In this document: positions 25,415-34,215 of the stretch, one piece after another | Position numbering within the stretch: position 1 is the stretch's first letter | Layout: each line of letters opens with the position of its first letter | DNA from: Pseudooceanicola batsensis HTCC2597 | GTDB taxonomy: Bacteria > Pseudomonadota > Alphaproteobacteria > Rhodobacterales > Rhodobacteraceae | DNA: 64,000 nt | NCBI RefSeq assembly: GCF_000152725.1 | Contig: NZ_AAMO01000008.1 | Span: 186,001 to 250,000, forward strand | Direction of reading: 5' to 3' | Program-made: the position numbers and the translations under genes | The notes under the pieces: generated by a model | Told to the model about the DNA's origin: nothing | What the model saw: the letters and a program-made list of their open reading frames with translations, nothing else | Database searches by the model: none

Positions 25415-26411
25415 GGTGACCCTGCACAACATCACCAAGCGGTTCGGCGCGACCACGGCGCTGGACGGGGTCAGCATGACCGTGCCGGACGGCAGTTTCG
25501 TGGTCCTGCTGGGGCCGACGGGCGCGGGCAAGACCACGACGCTGCGCCTGATCTCGGGGCTGGACCGGCCGGAATCGGGCGAGATCGCCATCGGCGGGCG
25601 CCCGGTGGCCGATCTGACGCCGGCGCAGCGCAACGTGGCCATGGTGTTCCAGCAGTACTCGCTCTACCCCCACATGACAGTGCGCGAGAACCTGGCCTTT
25701 CCGCTGAAATCCCCCATCCTGCGCACGCCGGCCGACGAGATCGACCGCCGCATCGGCCGGGTGGCCGAGATGCTGCAGATCTCGCACAAGCTGGACAACA
25801 AGGCGACGGCGCTGTCGGGCGGCGAGATGCAGCGCGTCTCGATCGGGCGGGCGCTGGTGCGCGATCCGCAGGTCTTCCTGATGGACGAGCCGCTGAGTTC
25901 GCTCGACGCCAAGCTGCGCTCGGATCTGCGGGTCGAGCTCAAGTCGATCCAGCAGGAGGCGCGGGCGACCTTCCTCTATGTCACCCACGACCAGGTCGAG
26001 GCGATGACCATGGCCAGCCACGTGGGCGTGCTGGAAAAGGGCCGGCTGGTGCAGTTCGGCACCCCGCGCGAGGTCTACGAGGACCCGGTCAGCATCCATG
26101 CCGCCGGACGCCTGGGCCTGCCGCGCATCAACATCGTTCCCGCCGACCTCTTCGGCCCCGCGCCCGAAGGCGTGGAATGGATCGGCCTGCGACCCGAACA
26201 GATCCGGCAGGGCGAGGGGCCGCAGGCCGAGGTGGTCCGGGTCGAACATCTGGGCGACCAGACGCGCCTGCACCTGTCCTTCCGCAACCACGACCTGGTC
26301 ACGGTGACCGATGCCCATACCGAGCTTCGGGCGGGCCAGATGCTTTCGATCCGTCCCGAGAACCCATTCTATTTCGACGCCTCCGGCGCACGCACCCATC
26401 GAGGGAGATGA
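25407..26411 (+). CDS. ABC transporter ATPase, second (GlpT-like)
   Basis: Second ATPase of 334 residues: Walker A GPTGAGKTTT, Q-loop FQQYSLYPHM, signature LSGGEMQRVSIGRA, Walker B VFLMDEPLSSLDAKLR, and H-loop YVTHDQVEAM, with a shorter C-terminal domain than the first ATPase. Its start lies inside the 3' end of the first ATPase gene (8-bp overlap), and its stop overlaps the first ATG of the kinase gene. All catalytic motifs are intact. Confidence 0.92.
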   Translation: MAEVTLHNITKRFGATTALDGVSMTVPDGSFVVLLGPTGAGKTTTLRLISGLDRPESGEIAIGGRPVADLTPAQRNVAMVFQQYSLYPHMTVRENLAFPLKSPILRTPADEIDRRIGRVAEMLQISHKLDNKATALSGGEMQRVSIGRALVRDPQVFLMDEPLSSLDAKLRSDLRVELKSIQQEARATFLYVTHDQVEAMTMASHVGVLEKGRLVQFGTPREVYEDPVSIHAAGRLGLPRINIVPADLFGPAPEGVEWIGLRPEQIRQGEGPQAEVVRVEHLGDQTRLHLSFRNHDLVTVTDAHTELRAGQMLSIRPENPFYFDASGARTHRGR

Positions 26412-26413
26412 CG

Positions 26414-28063
26414 ATGACCCTGTTCATGAACAGCAAGGAAGACCTCGTGAACCAGGCCGTGGACGGGATGATCGCCTGCTCCGGCGGGCGGCTGGCGCGG
26501 CTGGACGGCTATCCGCACATCCGCGCCGTGGTGCGCGCGGACTGGGACCGGAGCAAGGTGGCGCTGGTCTCGGGCGGCGGGTCGGGGCACGAGCCCTCGC
26601 ACGCCGGGTTCCTCGGGCCGGGGATGCTGACGGCGGCGATCTGCGGCGACGTCTTCGCCTCGCCCTCGGTCGATGCGGTGCTGGCGGGGATCCTGGCGGT
26701 GACGGGGCCGGCGGGCTGCCTGCTGATCGTCAAGAACTATACCGGCGACCGCCTGAACTTCGGTCTGGCGGCCGAGCGCGCGCGGGCCTTCGGGCTGAAC
26801 GTCAGCATGGTGGTGGTCGATGACGACGTGGCGCTGCCCGATCTGCCGCAGGCGCGGGGTGTGGCGGGCACGCTCTTCGTTCACAAGATCGCCGGGGCGG
26901 TCGCCGAGGGGGGGGCCGATCTGGCCGCGGTGACGGCGGCGGCGGAGAAGGCGATCGGGCGCATCCGTTCGATCGGCATGTCGCTCGATACCTGTTCGGT
27001 GCCCGGCGCCCCCAAGGACGACCGGATCCCCGAGGGCAAGGCCGAACTGGGTCTCGGCATCCATGGCGAGGCCGGGGTCGAGCAGGTGGATTACGTCGAT
27101 GCCCGCACCGCCGTCGCCATGATGGCCGAGAAACTGTCGAGCCTGATGCCCGCCGGCACGAAACATGTCGCCCTGCTGAACAACCTCGGCGGTGCCTCGG
27201 TGCTGGAAATGCAGGTGCTGGCGCACGAGCTGGCGCGCTCGTCCATCGCGGACCGGCTGGGCTGGGTCGTGGGCCCGGCCTCGATGATGACCTCGCTCGA
27301 GATGCACGGCTTCTCGATTTCGGTCTTCCCGGCCGAGGAGGAGGAGTTGGCCGCGCTGCAGGCCGCCACGCCCGTCGCGGCCTGGCCGGGGGTGAACGCG
27401 CTGACGCCGGTGGAGGTCCGGGAACTGCCCGACGGGCTGCGGCCGATCCAGCCGCTGCCGTCGGATCATCCTGCCACGCGCGACTTCCTGACCCGCTGCT
27501 GCGAGATCCTGATCGCGGCCGAGGCGGATCTGAACGCGCTCGACGCCCGCACCGGCGACGGCGATACGGGCACCACGCTTGCCACCGCGGCGCGGGCGCT
27601 GATCCAGGCGATGGACCGGCTGCCGCTGGCCGATCACACCCAGCTGTGCCGAGCCATCGGGCAGGAGCTGAGCCAGACCATGGGCGGCTCGTCGGGCGTC
27701 CTTTTGGCGATCTTCTTCGCCGCCGCCGGGGACGCGGCCTCGAGCGGAGTGCCGATGCGCGAGGCCCTGCGCACCGGGCTGGACCGGATGCAGGAGGTCG
27801 GCGGCGCCGAACTGGGCGACCGGACGATGGTGGACGCGCTGCACCCGGCGCTGACCGCGCTGGACGAGGGCGGGATCGACAGGGCGGCGAAGGTCGCGCG
27901 CGAGGGCGCGGATGCGACCGGACAGATGCTGCGCGCCAAGGCGGGGCGGGCGACCTACATCAACCCCGAGCAGCTGAGCGGCCAGAACGATCCCGGCGCC
28001 GAGGCGGTGGCCCGGCTGTTCGAGCAGCTGTCGGCGGGGGCGGACCAGCCCGCGACCACCTGA
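26414..28063 (+). CDS. dihydroxyacetone kinase, ATP-dependent DhaK-DhaL fusion
   Basis: Single-chain kinase of 549 residues converting dihydroxyacetone (and often other short ketoses) to the phosphate. The DhaK half has SGGGSGHEPSHAGF (residues 53-66) and the histidine that binds substrate covalently in GIHGEAG (His217). The DhaL half carries the Mg-ATP motif GDGDTGTT near residue 382. Fusion with the nucleotide-binding half on one chain marks the ATP-dependent type rather than the phosphotransferase type. GAGGGAG sits 7 bp before the ATG at 26414; an ATG at 26408 overlaps the ATPase stop. It ends the operon, so the transported substrate is probably a small polyol or ketose. Confidence 0.92.
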   Translation: MTLFMNSKEDLVNQAVDGMIACSGGRLARLDGYPHIRAVVRADWDRSKVALVSGGGSGHEPSHAGFLGPGMLTAAICGDVFASPSVDAVLAGILAVTGPAGCLLIVKNYTGDRLNFGLAAERARAFGLNVSMVVVDDDVALPDLPQARGVAGTLFVHKIAGAVAEGGADLAAVTAAAEKAIGRIRSIGMSLDTCSVPGAPKDDRIPEGKAELGLGIHGEAGVEQVDYVDARTAVAMMAEKLSSLMPAGTKHVALLNNLGGASVLEMQVLAHELARSSIADRLGWVVGPASMMTSLEMHGFSISVFPAEEEELAALQAATPVAAWPGVNALTPVEVRELPDGLRPIQPLPSDHPATRDFLTRCCEILIAAEADLNALDARTGDGDTGTTLATAARALIQAMDRLPLADHTQLCRAIGQELSQTMGGSSGVLLAIFFAAAGDAASSGVPMREALRTGLDRMQEVGGAELGDRTMVDALHPALTALDEGGIDRAAKVAREGADATGQMLRAKAGRATYINPEQLSGQNDPGAEAVARLFEQLSAGADQPATT

Positions 28064-28202
28064 TCTGTCCCGGGCGCCGCGACTGCGCCCCGGTGCGGGT
28101 TCCCCGCCGGCCGGGGGCGGATGACCCGGGCGCAGGGTTGCCGCACGGGGGCTGTCACGAGTATGGTCGATCGGCTTGCGATACCTTTTCGGAATGGCGC
28201 CG

Positions 28203-29090
28203 ATGGAGCTGCGGAGACTGAAATATTTTCTCGCCGTCGCGGACGAACTGCATTTCGGCCGGGCGGCCTCGCGGCTCGGCATCGCGCAGCCGCCGCTCAG
28301 CCGGCAGATCGCCGCGCTGGAGGCCGATATCGGCGCGCGGCTCTTCGACCGGAGCCGGAGCCAGATCCGTCTGACGCAGGCGGGCGGGGTTCTGGAAGGC
28401 CATGCGCGGCAACTCGTCGATCGTCTTGAGTCGGCCTACAAGGAGACCCGCCTTGTCGGGGCAGGGGGGGCGGGGCGGCTGAGGGTCGCCTTCGTCGGCT
28501 CGGCGTCGCACGGGGTACTGCCCAGCCTGATCAAGTCCTACCGCTCGCATTATCCGGATGTCGAGCTGGCCCTGTCGGCCATGAACAACGCCGCGCTGCA
28601 TTCGGCGCTGGTGCAGCGCGAGATCGACATCGCCGTCGCGCGCCCCGAGCTGAAGGACGAGGAGTTGCGGCGTGAACCGCTGGAGCGCGAACCCCTGATC
28701 CTCGCCGTGCCGGACAATTCCGACCTGGCCACACGGGCAACGATCCGGTTCGCCGACCTGGGGGACCAGGCCTTCGTGCTCTATCCCCGCCGCCCGCGGC
28801 CGAGCTATGCGGACTTTGTCCTCGACCTGTGCCGGCAGGCGGATTTCGAGCCCGCCGCGCTGGAACTCGCGCAGGATTACCAGACGGCCATCGCGCTGGT
28901 GTCCGTGGGGGTGGGCATCTCGGTCGTGCCGGAAAGCGTCTCGCGGACGACCCGCCCCGGCGTGTTCTTCCGGTCCTACGAGGGGCCGAACCCCGGGACC
29001 GGGCTGACGATCCATGCGCGGCGCGACAACCAGTCGAGGCAGGTGCTTCAGTTCCTCGAGGTCGCGCAGCGGTTCGTGCGCGGACGGTAG
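28203..29090 (+). CDS. LysR family regulator, CatR/BenM-like
   Basis: LysR-type regulator of 295 residues. The N-terminal helix-turn-helix MELRRLKYFLAVADELHFGR is close to the CatR/BenM/CatM group that answers to muconate, and the effector domain follows after about residue 90. ATG at 28203 is chosen because the family starts exactly there; an ATG at 28194 and a TTG at 28176 are upstream. It converges on catB with 3 bp between stops, so it probably controls the catechol genes as a coinducer-dependent activator. Confidence 0.88.
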   Translation: MELRRLKYFLAVADELHFGRAASRLGIAQPPLSRQIAALEADIGARLFDRSRSQIRLTQAGGVLEGHARQLVDRLESAYKETRLVGAGGAGRLRVAFVGSASHGVLPSLIKSYRSHYPDVELALSAMNNAALHSALVQREIDIAVARPELKDEELRREPLEREPLILAVPDNSDLATRATIRFADLGDQAFVLYPRRPRPSYADFVLDLCRQADFEPAALELAQDYQTAIALVSVGVGISVVPESVSRTTRPGVFFRSYEGPNPGTGLTIHARRDNQSRQVLQFLEVAQRFVRGR

Positions 29091-29093
29091 AGG

Positions 29094-30266
29094 TCAGGCC
29101 TTGCGGGTGGCGTCGCGCAGCACGTCCCTGTCGACGGCGATCCCGAGGCCCGGGCCGGAGGGCATGAGGATGTGAAAATCCTCGTAGACGAGGCCGGCCG
29201 AGGTCAGGTCTGTCTTGAGGATCCGCGGGCCGAAATGTTCGCAGCCCCATTCGAGCGTCGGCAGGGTCGAGAAGACGGCCATGTGCGCCGCCGCCCCGAT
29301 GCCGCTTTCGAGAAGGCAGCCGCCGTAGAGTTCCATCCCGAAGGCGCCGGCGATCCCGGCGGCGCGCTTCAGTTCCTGCAATCCGCCGGATTTGACCAGC
29401 TTGAGGGAATAGACGCTGCCCGAGGCCGCCGTGGCGTTCTGAACCAGCTCCTGGTTCGTGAACGCGGCTTCGTCGGTCATGATCGGGATCGCGCTGCGGG
29501 CGGCGATGCGGGCGGTGGCGGCCAGCTGGCCTGGGTGGAGCGGCTGCTCGATCAGCGCGACCCCGAGCTCGGCCAGTTCGGGCAGATAGCGGATGGCGGT
29601 CGCCTCGGACCAGCCCTGGTTCACGTCGACGACCATCTCGGTGCCGTCGGGCATCGCGGACATGATCCTGCGCAGGCGCACCATGTCCTCGGCGGGGCTG
29701 TGGAACCCCAGCTTGATCTTGAACCGCCGGTGTTCCCGGGCGGCGAGCTTGGCGCGCGCCTCTTCGATCTCCTGCTCGGCATCGCCGGAGGCCAGCGCCC
29801 AGAGAACCTCGGTCCGGTCGCGGACCTGCCCGCCGAGGAACGCGGCCGCGGGCAGATCGAGCGTCTTGCCCGCCGCATCGTAGAGCGCGGATTCGACCGC
29901 GGCACGGGCCGAGCTGTTGCGGCTGACCGCCTTCTTCATCCGCATCGCGTTCGCTTCGAAGGCGAGCGCGGGCTGGCCGATCAGCACCGGCGCGATGTAG
30001 GTGTCGATATTGGCGCGGATCGCCTCGACGCTTTCCTCGGACCAGCGCGGGCCGCCCAGGGTCGAGGCCTCGCCGTATCCGACCGCGCCCGAGGCCAGCT
30101 TGGCCTCGACGATGACGTAGGATTGATGCGTGATCTCGGTGTTCGACAGCTTGTGCCGGCGCGTCGTGATGCAATCGACGATGCGGGTCTCGATGGCGTC
30201 GATCCGCGTGTCGCGCTGTGCGTCCTTGGCAATCTCGATGACGGCTGCCGTCGGGGGCGTGGGCAT
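29094..30266 (-). CDS. catB: muconate cycloisomerase
   Basis: Enolase-superfamily enzyme (390 residues) converting cis,cis-muconate to muconolactone. Seen: the general-base pair KIKLG (second Lys), metal ligands in VVDVNQGW, LIEQPL and IMTDEAAF, and the second base Lys in SLKLVKSGGL, then CLLESGIG. ATG at 30266 is preceded by AAAGGA; the upstream frame is G+C-rich non-coding DNA. It lies 92 bp downstream of catA on the same strand. A mandelate-racemase-type homologue with another substrate is possible, but adjacency to catA makes muconate the natural substrate. Confidence 0.9.
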   Translation of the reverse strand: MPTPPTAAVIEIAKDAQRDTRIDAIETRIVDCITTRRHKLSNTEITHQSYVIVEAKLASGAVGYGEASTLGGPRWSEESVEAIRANIDTYIAPVLIGQPALAFEANAMRMKKAVSRNSSARAAVESALYDAAGKTLDLPAAAFLGGQVRDRTEVLWALASGDAEQEIEEARAKLAAREHRRFKIKLGFHSPAEDMVRLRRIMSAMPDGTEMVVDVNQGWSEATAIRYLPELAELGVALIEQPLHPGQLAATARIAARSAIPIMTDEAAFTNQELVQNATAASGSVYSLKLVKSGGLQELKRAAGIAGAFGMELYGGCLLESGIGAAAHMAVFSTLPTLEWGCEHFGPRILKTDLTSAGLVYEDFHILMPSGPGLGIAVDRDVLRDATRKA

Positions 30267-30358
30267 TCGGGATATCCTTTCGCGCGGGGGCCGGGGCCTG
30301 CCGCGCCGGGGGGCATGTCGGGCGCATGCGGAGAGACCCCGCATGCGCCGGTGTCGCG

Positions 30359-31228
30359 TTACTCGGCGGCCATCGCGACGGCTTCGTCGGCGAGGGTGAA
30401 GTCGAACCGGACATAGAGGTCGGTGCCCATCTCTTCGGTCGCCTTCGAGAAGTCGCCGATCAGGTCTTCCTTGACCGCGAAGACCGCGTCGTTGTCGAGG
30501 TAGTCGGACGAGGCATCGTAGAGTTGCGAGACCAGCGTGCGGTAGCCGGGCTTGGTGATCATCACGTGGATGTGGCCGGGGCGCATGGTGTGGTGACCCA
30601 TGTAGGAGATCATCTCGCCCGCGGTCCAGTCGGACGGGATGGGGTAGGGCACGGGCCGGATCGCGCGGTAGCAGTAATAGCCGTTCTCGTCGGTCTCGAA
30701 CCGGCCGCGCAGGTTGTATTCCGGCTGCTCGGGATCGTGGTTCTCGTAGAGGCCGTTCGGCGCGTCCTCCCAGACGTCGAGCACCGCCTGCGCCACCGGC
30801 TTGCCGTCGGCATCCTTGACATAGCCGTCGATGAAGACGGTTTCCTCGTTGTCGAAGTGCTTCTGGACGATCGAGGCGCCCTGCGGCAGCACCGGCGCGT
30901 TCTCGCGGAAGAAGGGGCCGAGCACCGTGCCGGTCGTCTCGCCGTTGGGCGTGGGGTTCGAGAGCATGTCGACCAGAACCTCGACGCCGAGGATGTCGGA
31001 GAGCAGGATGAATTCCTGCCGCTTGTCGGAACAGACGGCACCGGCGCGGGCGAGGAAATCGCAGGCCTTCATGAACTCGTCGCTGCTCAGGTTCACTTCC
31101 TTGCAGAACGCGTGCAGGTGACGGACCAGCGCGGTCATGACCTCCTTCTGGCGGGCGGGCACGTCGTTCGACGCGCCGATCGAGTCGACGACGACGTCGG
31201 TGACATTGTCTATGGTAACGTTACGCAT
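30359..31228 (-). CDS. catA: catechol 1,2-dioxygenase
   Basis: Intradiol ring-cleavage dioxygenase (289 residues) that opens catechol to cis,cis-muconate using non-haem Fe(III). The iron ligands are visible: tyrosines in GLYENHDPEQPEYNL and YYCYRAIRPVPYPIP, and histidines in RPGHIHVMIT. The helical N-terminal domain (LVRHLHAFCKEVNLSSDEFM) is typical of catechol rather than protocatechuate enzymes. AGGAGGAG lies 6 bp before the ATG. Divergent from the SCP2-like gene at 31452. Confidence 0.94.
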   Translation of the reverse strand: MRNVTIDNVTDVVVDSIGASNDVPARQKEVMTALVRHLHAFCKEVNLSSDEFMKACDFLARAGAVCSDKRQEFILLSDILGVEVLVDMLSNPTPNGETTGTVLGPFFRENAPVLPQGASIVQKHFDNEETVFIDGYVKDADGKPVAQAVLDVWEDAPNGLYENHDPEQPEYNLRGRFETDENGYYCYRAIRPVPYPIPSDWTAGEMISYMGHHTMRPGHIHVMITKPGYRTLVSQLYDASSDYLDNDAVFAVKEDLIGDFSKATEEMGTDLYVRFDFTLADEAVAMAAE

Positions 31229-31335
31229 GGGGCTTCTCCTCCTCAGGTGGGGCGTTCGCGGCGGCGTTTTCGCCGGGCCCCGTCTTGGTCCGCCGGAGAG
31301 TGCACCGCCGAACGGTCTTCAGGAAGCCGTGCGGG

Positions 31336-31353
31336 GGGTATTGCGCGATACCC
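31336..31353. promoter_or_regulatory. inverted repeat in the catA divergent promoter region
   Basis: GGGTATTGCGCGATACCC, with 8 of 9 base pairs symmetric, in the 223-bp spacer between catA and the SCP2-like gene. It is a candidate site for the LysR or IclR regulator of this region. It does not match the ATAC-N7-GTAT consensus of BenM/CatM exactly; the arms are in reverse order. Confidence 0.5.
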
Positions 31354-31451
31354 GAAAGGTTTCACGGTGCCGTCTTGCGGTGCGTTAAGGTATTGGCGAA
31401 GACCGGGAGGCGCGCGGGCCGCGCGGCGCATCGGGACGAGGAGGTCACGCG

Positions 31452-31832
31452 ATGATGGAACGAATGAGGCGTATCCAGGCGATGCTGGATGCCGCGCCGC
31501 ACCTGCACCGGCTGGGGGCGCTGTTTTCGGAGACGGTGCTGATCAAGGTGGACGGAGACGAGTTCTACCTGGTCTTCGACAAGGGCCGGATCGACCGGGT
31601 GGTCGAGGGGCCGTCGAAGAAGACGCCCTACCGCTTCGGTTTCATCACCGACGGCGCGGCGCTGGAGGAATTCTGGACCGCGACCCCCGCGCCCGGCCTT
31701 CACGACATCTTTGCCATGGTCAAGATCGGACGGGCCGAGATCGTCGGCGACATGCTTCTGCTCGTCCGGAACCTGCGGTTCTTCAAAGAGGTGCTGGCGT
31801 TGCCGCGCGCGCGCCGGGAGGCAGTGGAATGA
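31452..31832 (+). CDS. SCP2-like small protein
   Basis: A 126-residue soluble protein resembling the SCP2 sterol-carrier fold (SETVLIKVDGDEFYLVFDKG, then FGFITDGAALEEFW), which binds hydrophobic ligands. No catalytic motif is visible. GAGGAGG lies 9 bp before the ATG. The stop overlaps the start of the following hydrolase by ATGA, so the two are made together. Perhaps it presents a hydrophobic or lactone substrate to the hydrolase; this is inference. Confidence 0.65.
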   Translation: MMERMRRIQAMLDAAPHLHRLGALFSETVLIKVDGDEFYLVFDKGRIDRVVEGPSKKTPYRFGFITDGAALEEFWTATPAPGLHDIFAMVKIGRAEIVGDMLLLVRNLRFFKEVLALPRARREAVE

Positions 31833-32665
31833 GTATCGAGCAGATCACCGGACGCTATGTGACCGTCGAGGCGGCGGGGCGTCGCCAGCGCATCTATTTC
31901 GAGGAGGCCGGGCAGGGGCGGCCGGTTCTCTGCCTGCACACGGCGGGATCGGACACGCGCCAGTGGCGCCACATCCTGAACGATCCCGAGATCACCCGGG
32001 GCAATCGCATCATCGCCTTCGACATGCCCTGGCACGGCAAGAGCCTGCCGCCCGAGGGGTTCATGACGGAGGAATATCTGCTGACGACCGAGGCCTACAT
32101 GGAAACGGTGCTGGCCGTGGTGCGCGGGCTGGGCCTTGACCGTCCGGTTCTGGCGGGGGTGTCGATGGGCGGGCGGATCGCTTTGCAGCTTGCCGTGCAC
32201 CATCCCGACGCCTTCTCGGGGTTTCTTGCCATAGAGGCCAGCGATTTCCAGCCCGCCTGGTACGACATCGACTGGTTCCAGCGTCCCGACGCCCATGGCG
32301 GAGAGATGGGGGCAGCGCTGGTCTCGACCAACATCTCGCCCCATGCCCCCGAGGCCGAACGGGCGAACACGCTGTGGATGTTCATGCAGTCGGGGCCGGG
32401 CGTCTTCCGCGGCGATCTGAGCTTCTACACCCGGGACGACAGCCTCGTGGGGCAGCTTCACCGCATCGATACGGCACGGACCCCGGTGCATTTCATCGTC
32501 GGCGCCTATGACTTCACCTGCACGCCCGAGGATGCCCGGCGCACGGCGGACCAGGTGGCGGGGGCGACCCTGGCGGTGATGGACGAGGTCGGCCATTTCC
32601 CCATGAGCGAACATCCCGAAGCCTTCCGGCCGTTCTTTGTCGAGGGGCTGGACCGGATGCCGTGA
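31829..32665 (+). CDS. alpha/beta hydrolase, 3-oxoadipate enol-lactonase-like
   Basis: An alpha/beta hydrolase of 278 residues with nucleophile elbow AGVSMGGRIA, oxyanion region LHTAGSDTRQW, acid residue in GAYDFTCTPED and catalytic histidine in EVGHFPMSEH. In the middle of the catechol and CoA-transferase genes, it is the best candidate for the step 3-oxoadipate enol-lactone to 3-oxoadipate, but the sequence is also compatible with another ester or C-C bond hydrolase. It converges on pcaJ, with a strong hairpin in between. Confidence 0.75.
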   Translation: MSIEQITGRYVTVEAAGRRQRIYFEEAGQGRPVLCLHTAGSDTRQWRHILNDPEITRGNRIIAFDMPWHGKSLPPEGFMTEEYLLTTEAYMETVLAVVRGLGLDRPVLAGVSMGGRIALQLAVHHPDAFSGFLAIEASDFQPAWYDIDWFQRPDAHGGEMGAALVSTNISPHAPEAERANTLWMFMQSGPGVFRGDLSFYTRDDSLVGQLHRIDTARTPVHFIVGAYDFTCTPEDARRTADQVAGATLAVMDEVGHFPMSEHPEAFRPFFVEGLDRMP

Positions 32666-32670
32666 CCGCT

Positions 32671-32705
32671 GCCGGGCCGGGGCGGCGCCATCGCCCCGGC
32701 CCGGC
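32671..32705. terminator. bidirectional terminator-like hairpin between convergent genes
   Basis: GCCGGGCCGGGGCG (32671-32684) pairs with CGCCCCGGCCCGGC (32692-32705): a perfect 14-bp stem and 7-nt loop in the 50-bp gap between the convergent hydrolase and pcaJ genes. There is no T run; termination is inferred from stem strength and position. Confidence 0.65.
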
Positions 32706-32715
32706 CCGGCACGTG

Positions 32716-33405
32716 TCAGGCCAGTTCGGCGGGGCAGACCAGGTCGTTCACCGCCCCGTCCGTATGGAGCTGGGCGCCGGTCAGGGATTGCAGATCGTCC
32801 ATCGGGATCGCGGGGATCTTCTCGCGCAGGACGAAGCGGCCCTCTGCGACATCGACGACCGCCAGCGAGGTGTAGATGCGCGTGACGCAGCCCACGCCGG
32901 TCAGGGGCATGGTGCAGCTCTCGACCAGCTTGGGGTCGCCCTTCTTGGTGACGTGATCCGTGACCACCGCGATGCGCCGCGCCGACTGCACCAGGTCCAT
33001 CGCGCCGCCGACGGCGGGAATGCCCCCCTTGCCGGTCGACCAGTTGGCGAGGTCCCCGTTCTGCGCGATCTGGTAGGCCCCCAGGATCGCCACGTCGAGA
33101 TGCCCGCCCCGCACCATCGCGAAACTGTCGGCATGGTGGAAGAAGGAGGTACCGGGCTTGAGCGTGATCGCCTTTTTCCCGGCGTTGATGAGATCCCAGT
33201 CCTCGTTCCCCGGCTCCGGCGCCTTGCCGAAGTCTAGAACTCCGTTCTCGGTGTGGAAGATCGCCTGTTTCCCCTCGGGCTGGAACTGCGCCACCATCTC
33301 GGGAAAACCGATGCCGAGGTTCACATAGGCCCCGTCCTCGATGTCCTGAGCGGCACGCCAGGCGATCTGTGCGTTCGAAAGCTTGATCTGGCTGATGTCG
33401 ATCAT
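32716..33405 (-). CDS. pcaJ: 3-oxoacid CoA-transferase subunit B (3-oxoadipate type)
   Basis: Beta subunit (229 residues) of a succinyl-CoA:3-oxoacid CoA-transferase. It carries the catalytic glutamate in FHTENGVLDFG (near residue 54) and the conserved GMDL-type region around GGAMDLVQSA. With PcaI it should activate 3-oxoadipate to its CoA ester. Acetoacetate transferases look alike; the neighbouring cat genes favour 3-oxoadipate. Overlaps pcaI by 4 bp. Confidence 0.88.
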   Translation of the reverse strand: MIDISQIKLSNAQIAWRAAQDIEDGAYVNLGIGFPEMVAQFQPEGKQAIFHTENGVLDFGKAPEPGNEDWDLINAGKKAITLKPGTSFFHHADSFAMVRGGHLDVAILGAYQIAQNGDLANWSTGKGGIPAVGGAMDLVQSARRIAVVTDHVTKKGDPKLVESCTMPLTGVGCVTRIYTSLAVVDVAEGRFVLREKIPAIPMDDLQSLTGAQLHTDGAVNDLVCPAELA

Positions 33406-34109
33406 GGGTACACGGCCTCCGCCCGGTTCAGTTCTTCTTCCTGCGCGGGGTTGGCGATCTCGACCAGGCGGTTGACGAAGATCCCCGGCGTGATGACGTG
33501 TTCGGGGTCGATCCCGCCGAGCGGCACGAGGCGCGAGACCTGCGCGATCGTGGTCGTCGCGGCCATGGCCATGACCGGATTGAAGTTCCGCGCGGCCATC
33601 CGGTAGGTCAGGTTGCCGTGGCTGTCGCCCAGCTCGCCCTTGATCAGCGCGACATCCGCCTTGAGCCAGCGTTCCTGCACGTAGGCGCGGCCCTCGAAGA
33701 TCTCGACCGGCTTGCCCTCGGCCACCTCGGTGCCGTAGGCCGTTGGCGTGTAGAAGGCGGGGATCCCCGCGCCGCCCGCGCGGATGCGCTCGGCCAGGGT
33801 GCCCTGGGGCACGATCTCGAGCGCGATGCGGCCGGCCTTGTAGGCCTCGACGAAGACGCTGGGATCGGCCGAGCGGGGGAACGAACAGATCAGCCTGTCG
33901 ACACGGCCCTGTTCGATCAGCGCGGCCAGGCCGACGTGGCCGTTGCCCGCGTTGTTGTTGACGACGGTCAGGTGCCGGGCCCCCTGGTCGATCAGCGCGT
34001 GGATCAGTTCGACCGGCGCGCCCGAGCCGCCGAAGCCGCCGATCATCACCGTCGCCCCGTCCGGGATCTGCGCGACGGCCTCGGCGGCGGTCTGAATGGT
34101 CTTGTCCAT
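33402..34109 (-). CDS. pcaI: 3-oxoacid CoA-transferase subunit A (3-oxoadipate type)
   Basis: Alpha subunit (235 residues) with the CoA-binding loop GGFGGSGAPVELI near residue 24. Usual order I then J, translated from the ATG at 34109 with AGGACC/GGAGG upstream; the longer frame beyond is promoter DNA. It is divergent from the IclR gene at 34214, the common layout of pcaIJ with its PcaR/PcaU-type regulator. Confidence 0.88.
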   Translation of the reverse strand: MDKTIQTAAEAVAQIPDGATVMIGGFGGSGAPVELIHALIDQGARHLTVVNNNAGNGHVGLAALIEQGRVDRLICSFPRSADPSVFVEAYKAGRIALEIVPQGTLAERIRAGGAGIPAFYTPTAYGTEVAEGKPVEIFEGRAYVQERWLKADVALIKGELGDSHGNLTYRMAARNFNPVMAMAATTTIAQVSRLVPLGGIDPEHVITPGIFVNRLVEIANPAQEEELNRAEAVYP

Positions 34110-34168
34110 GTCAGGTCCTCCTTCGGCATCGGGGGTAGGATGCGGGATCGGAGCGGGCCACAGAAATC

Positions 34169-34215
34169 GTGCGCATATTGACCTTTGTTCAGATTCTGTC
34201 ATGGCTTGTGCGCAT
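34169..34215. promoter_or_regulatory. direct repeats GTGCGCAT upstream of and at the IclR start
   Basis: GTGCGCAT occurs at 34169-34176 and 34208-34215, 39 bp apart, in the pcaI/IclR divergent spacer; the second copy overlaps the ATG at 34214. A TTGACC element (34178-34183) lies between. IclR-family regulators often bind repeated sites here; the function is inferred. Confidence 0.4.
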
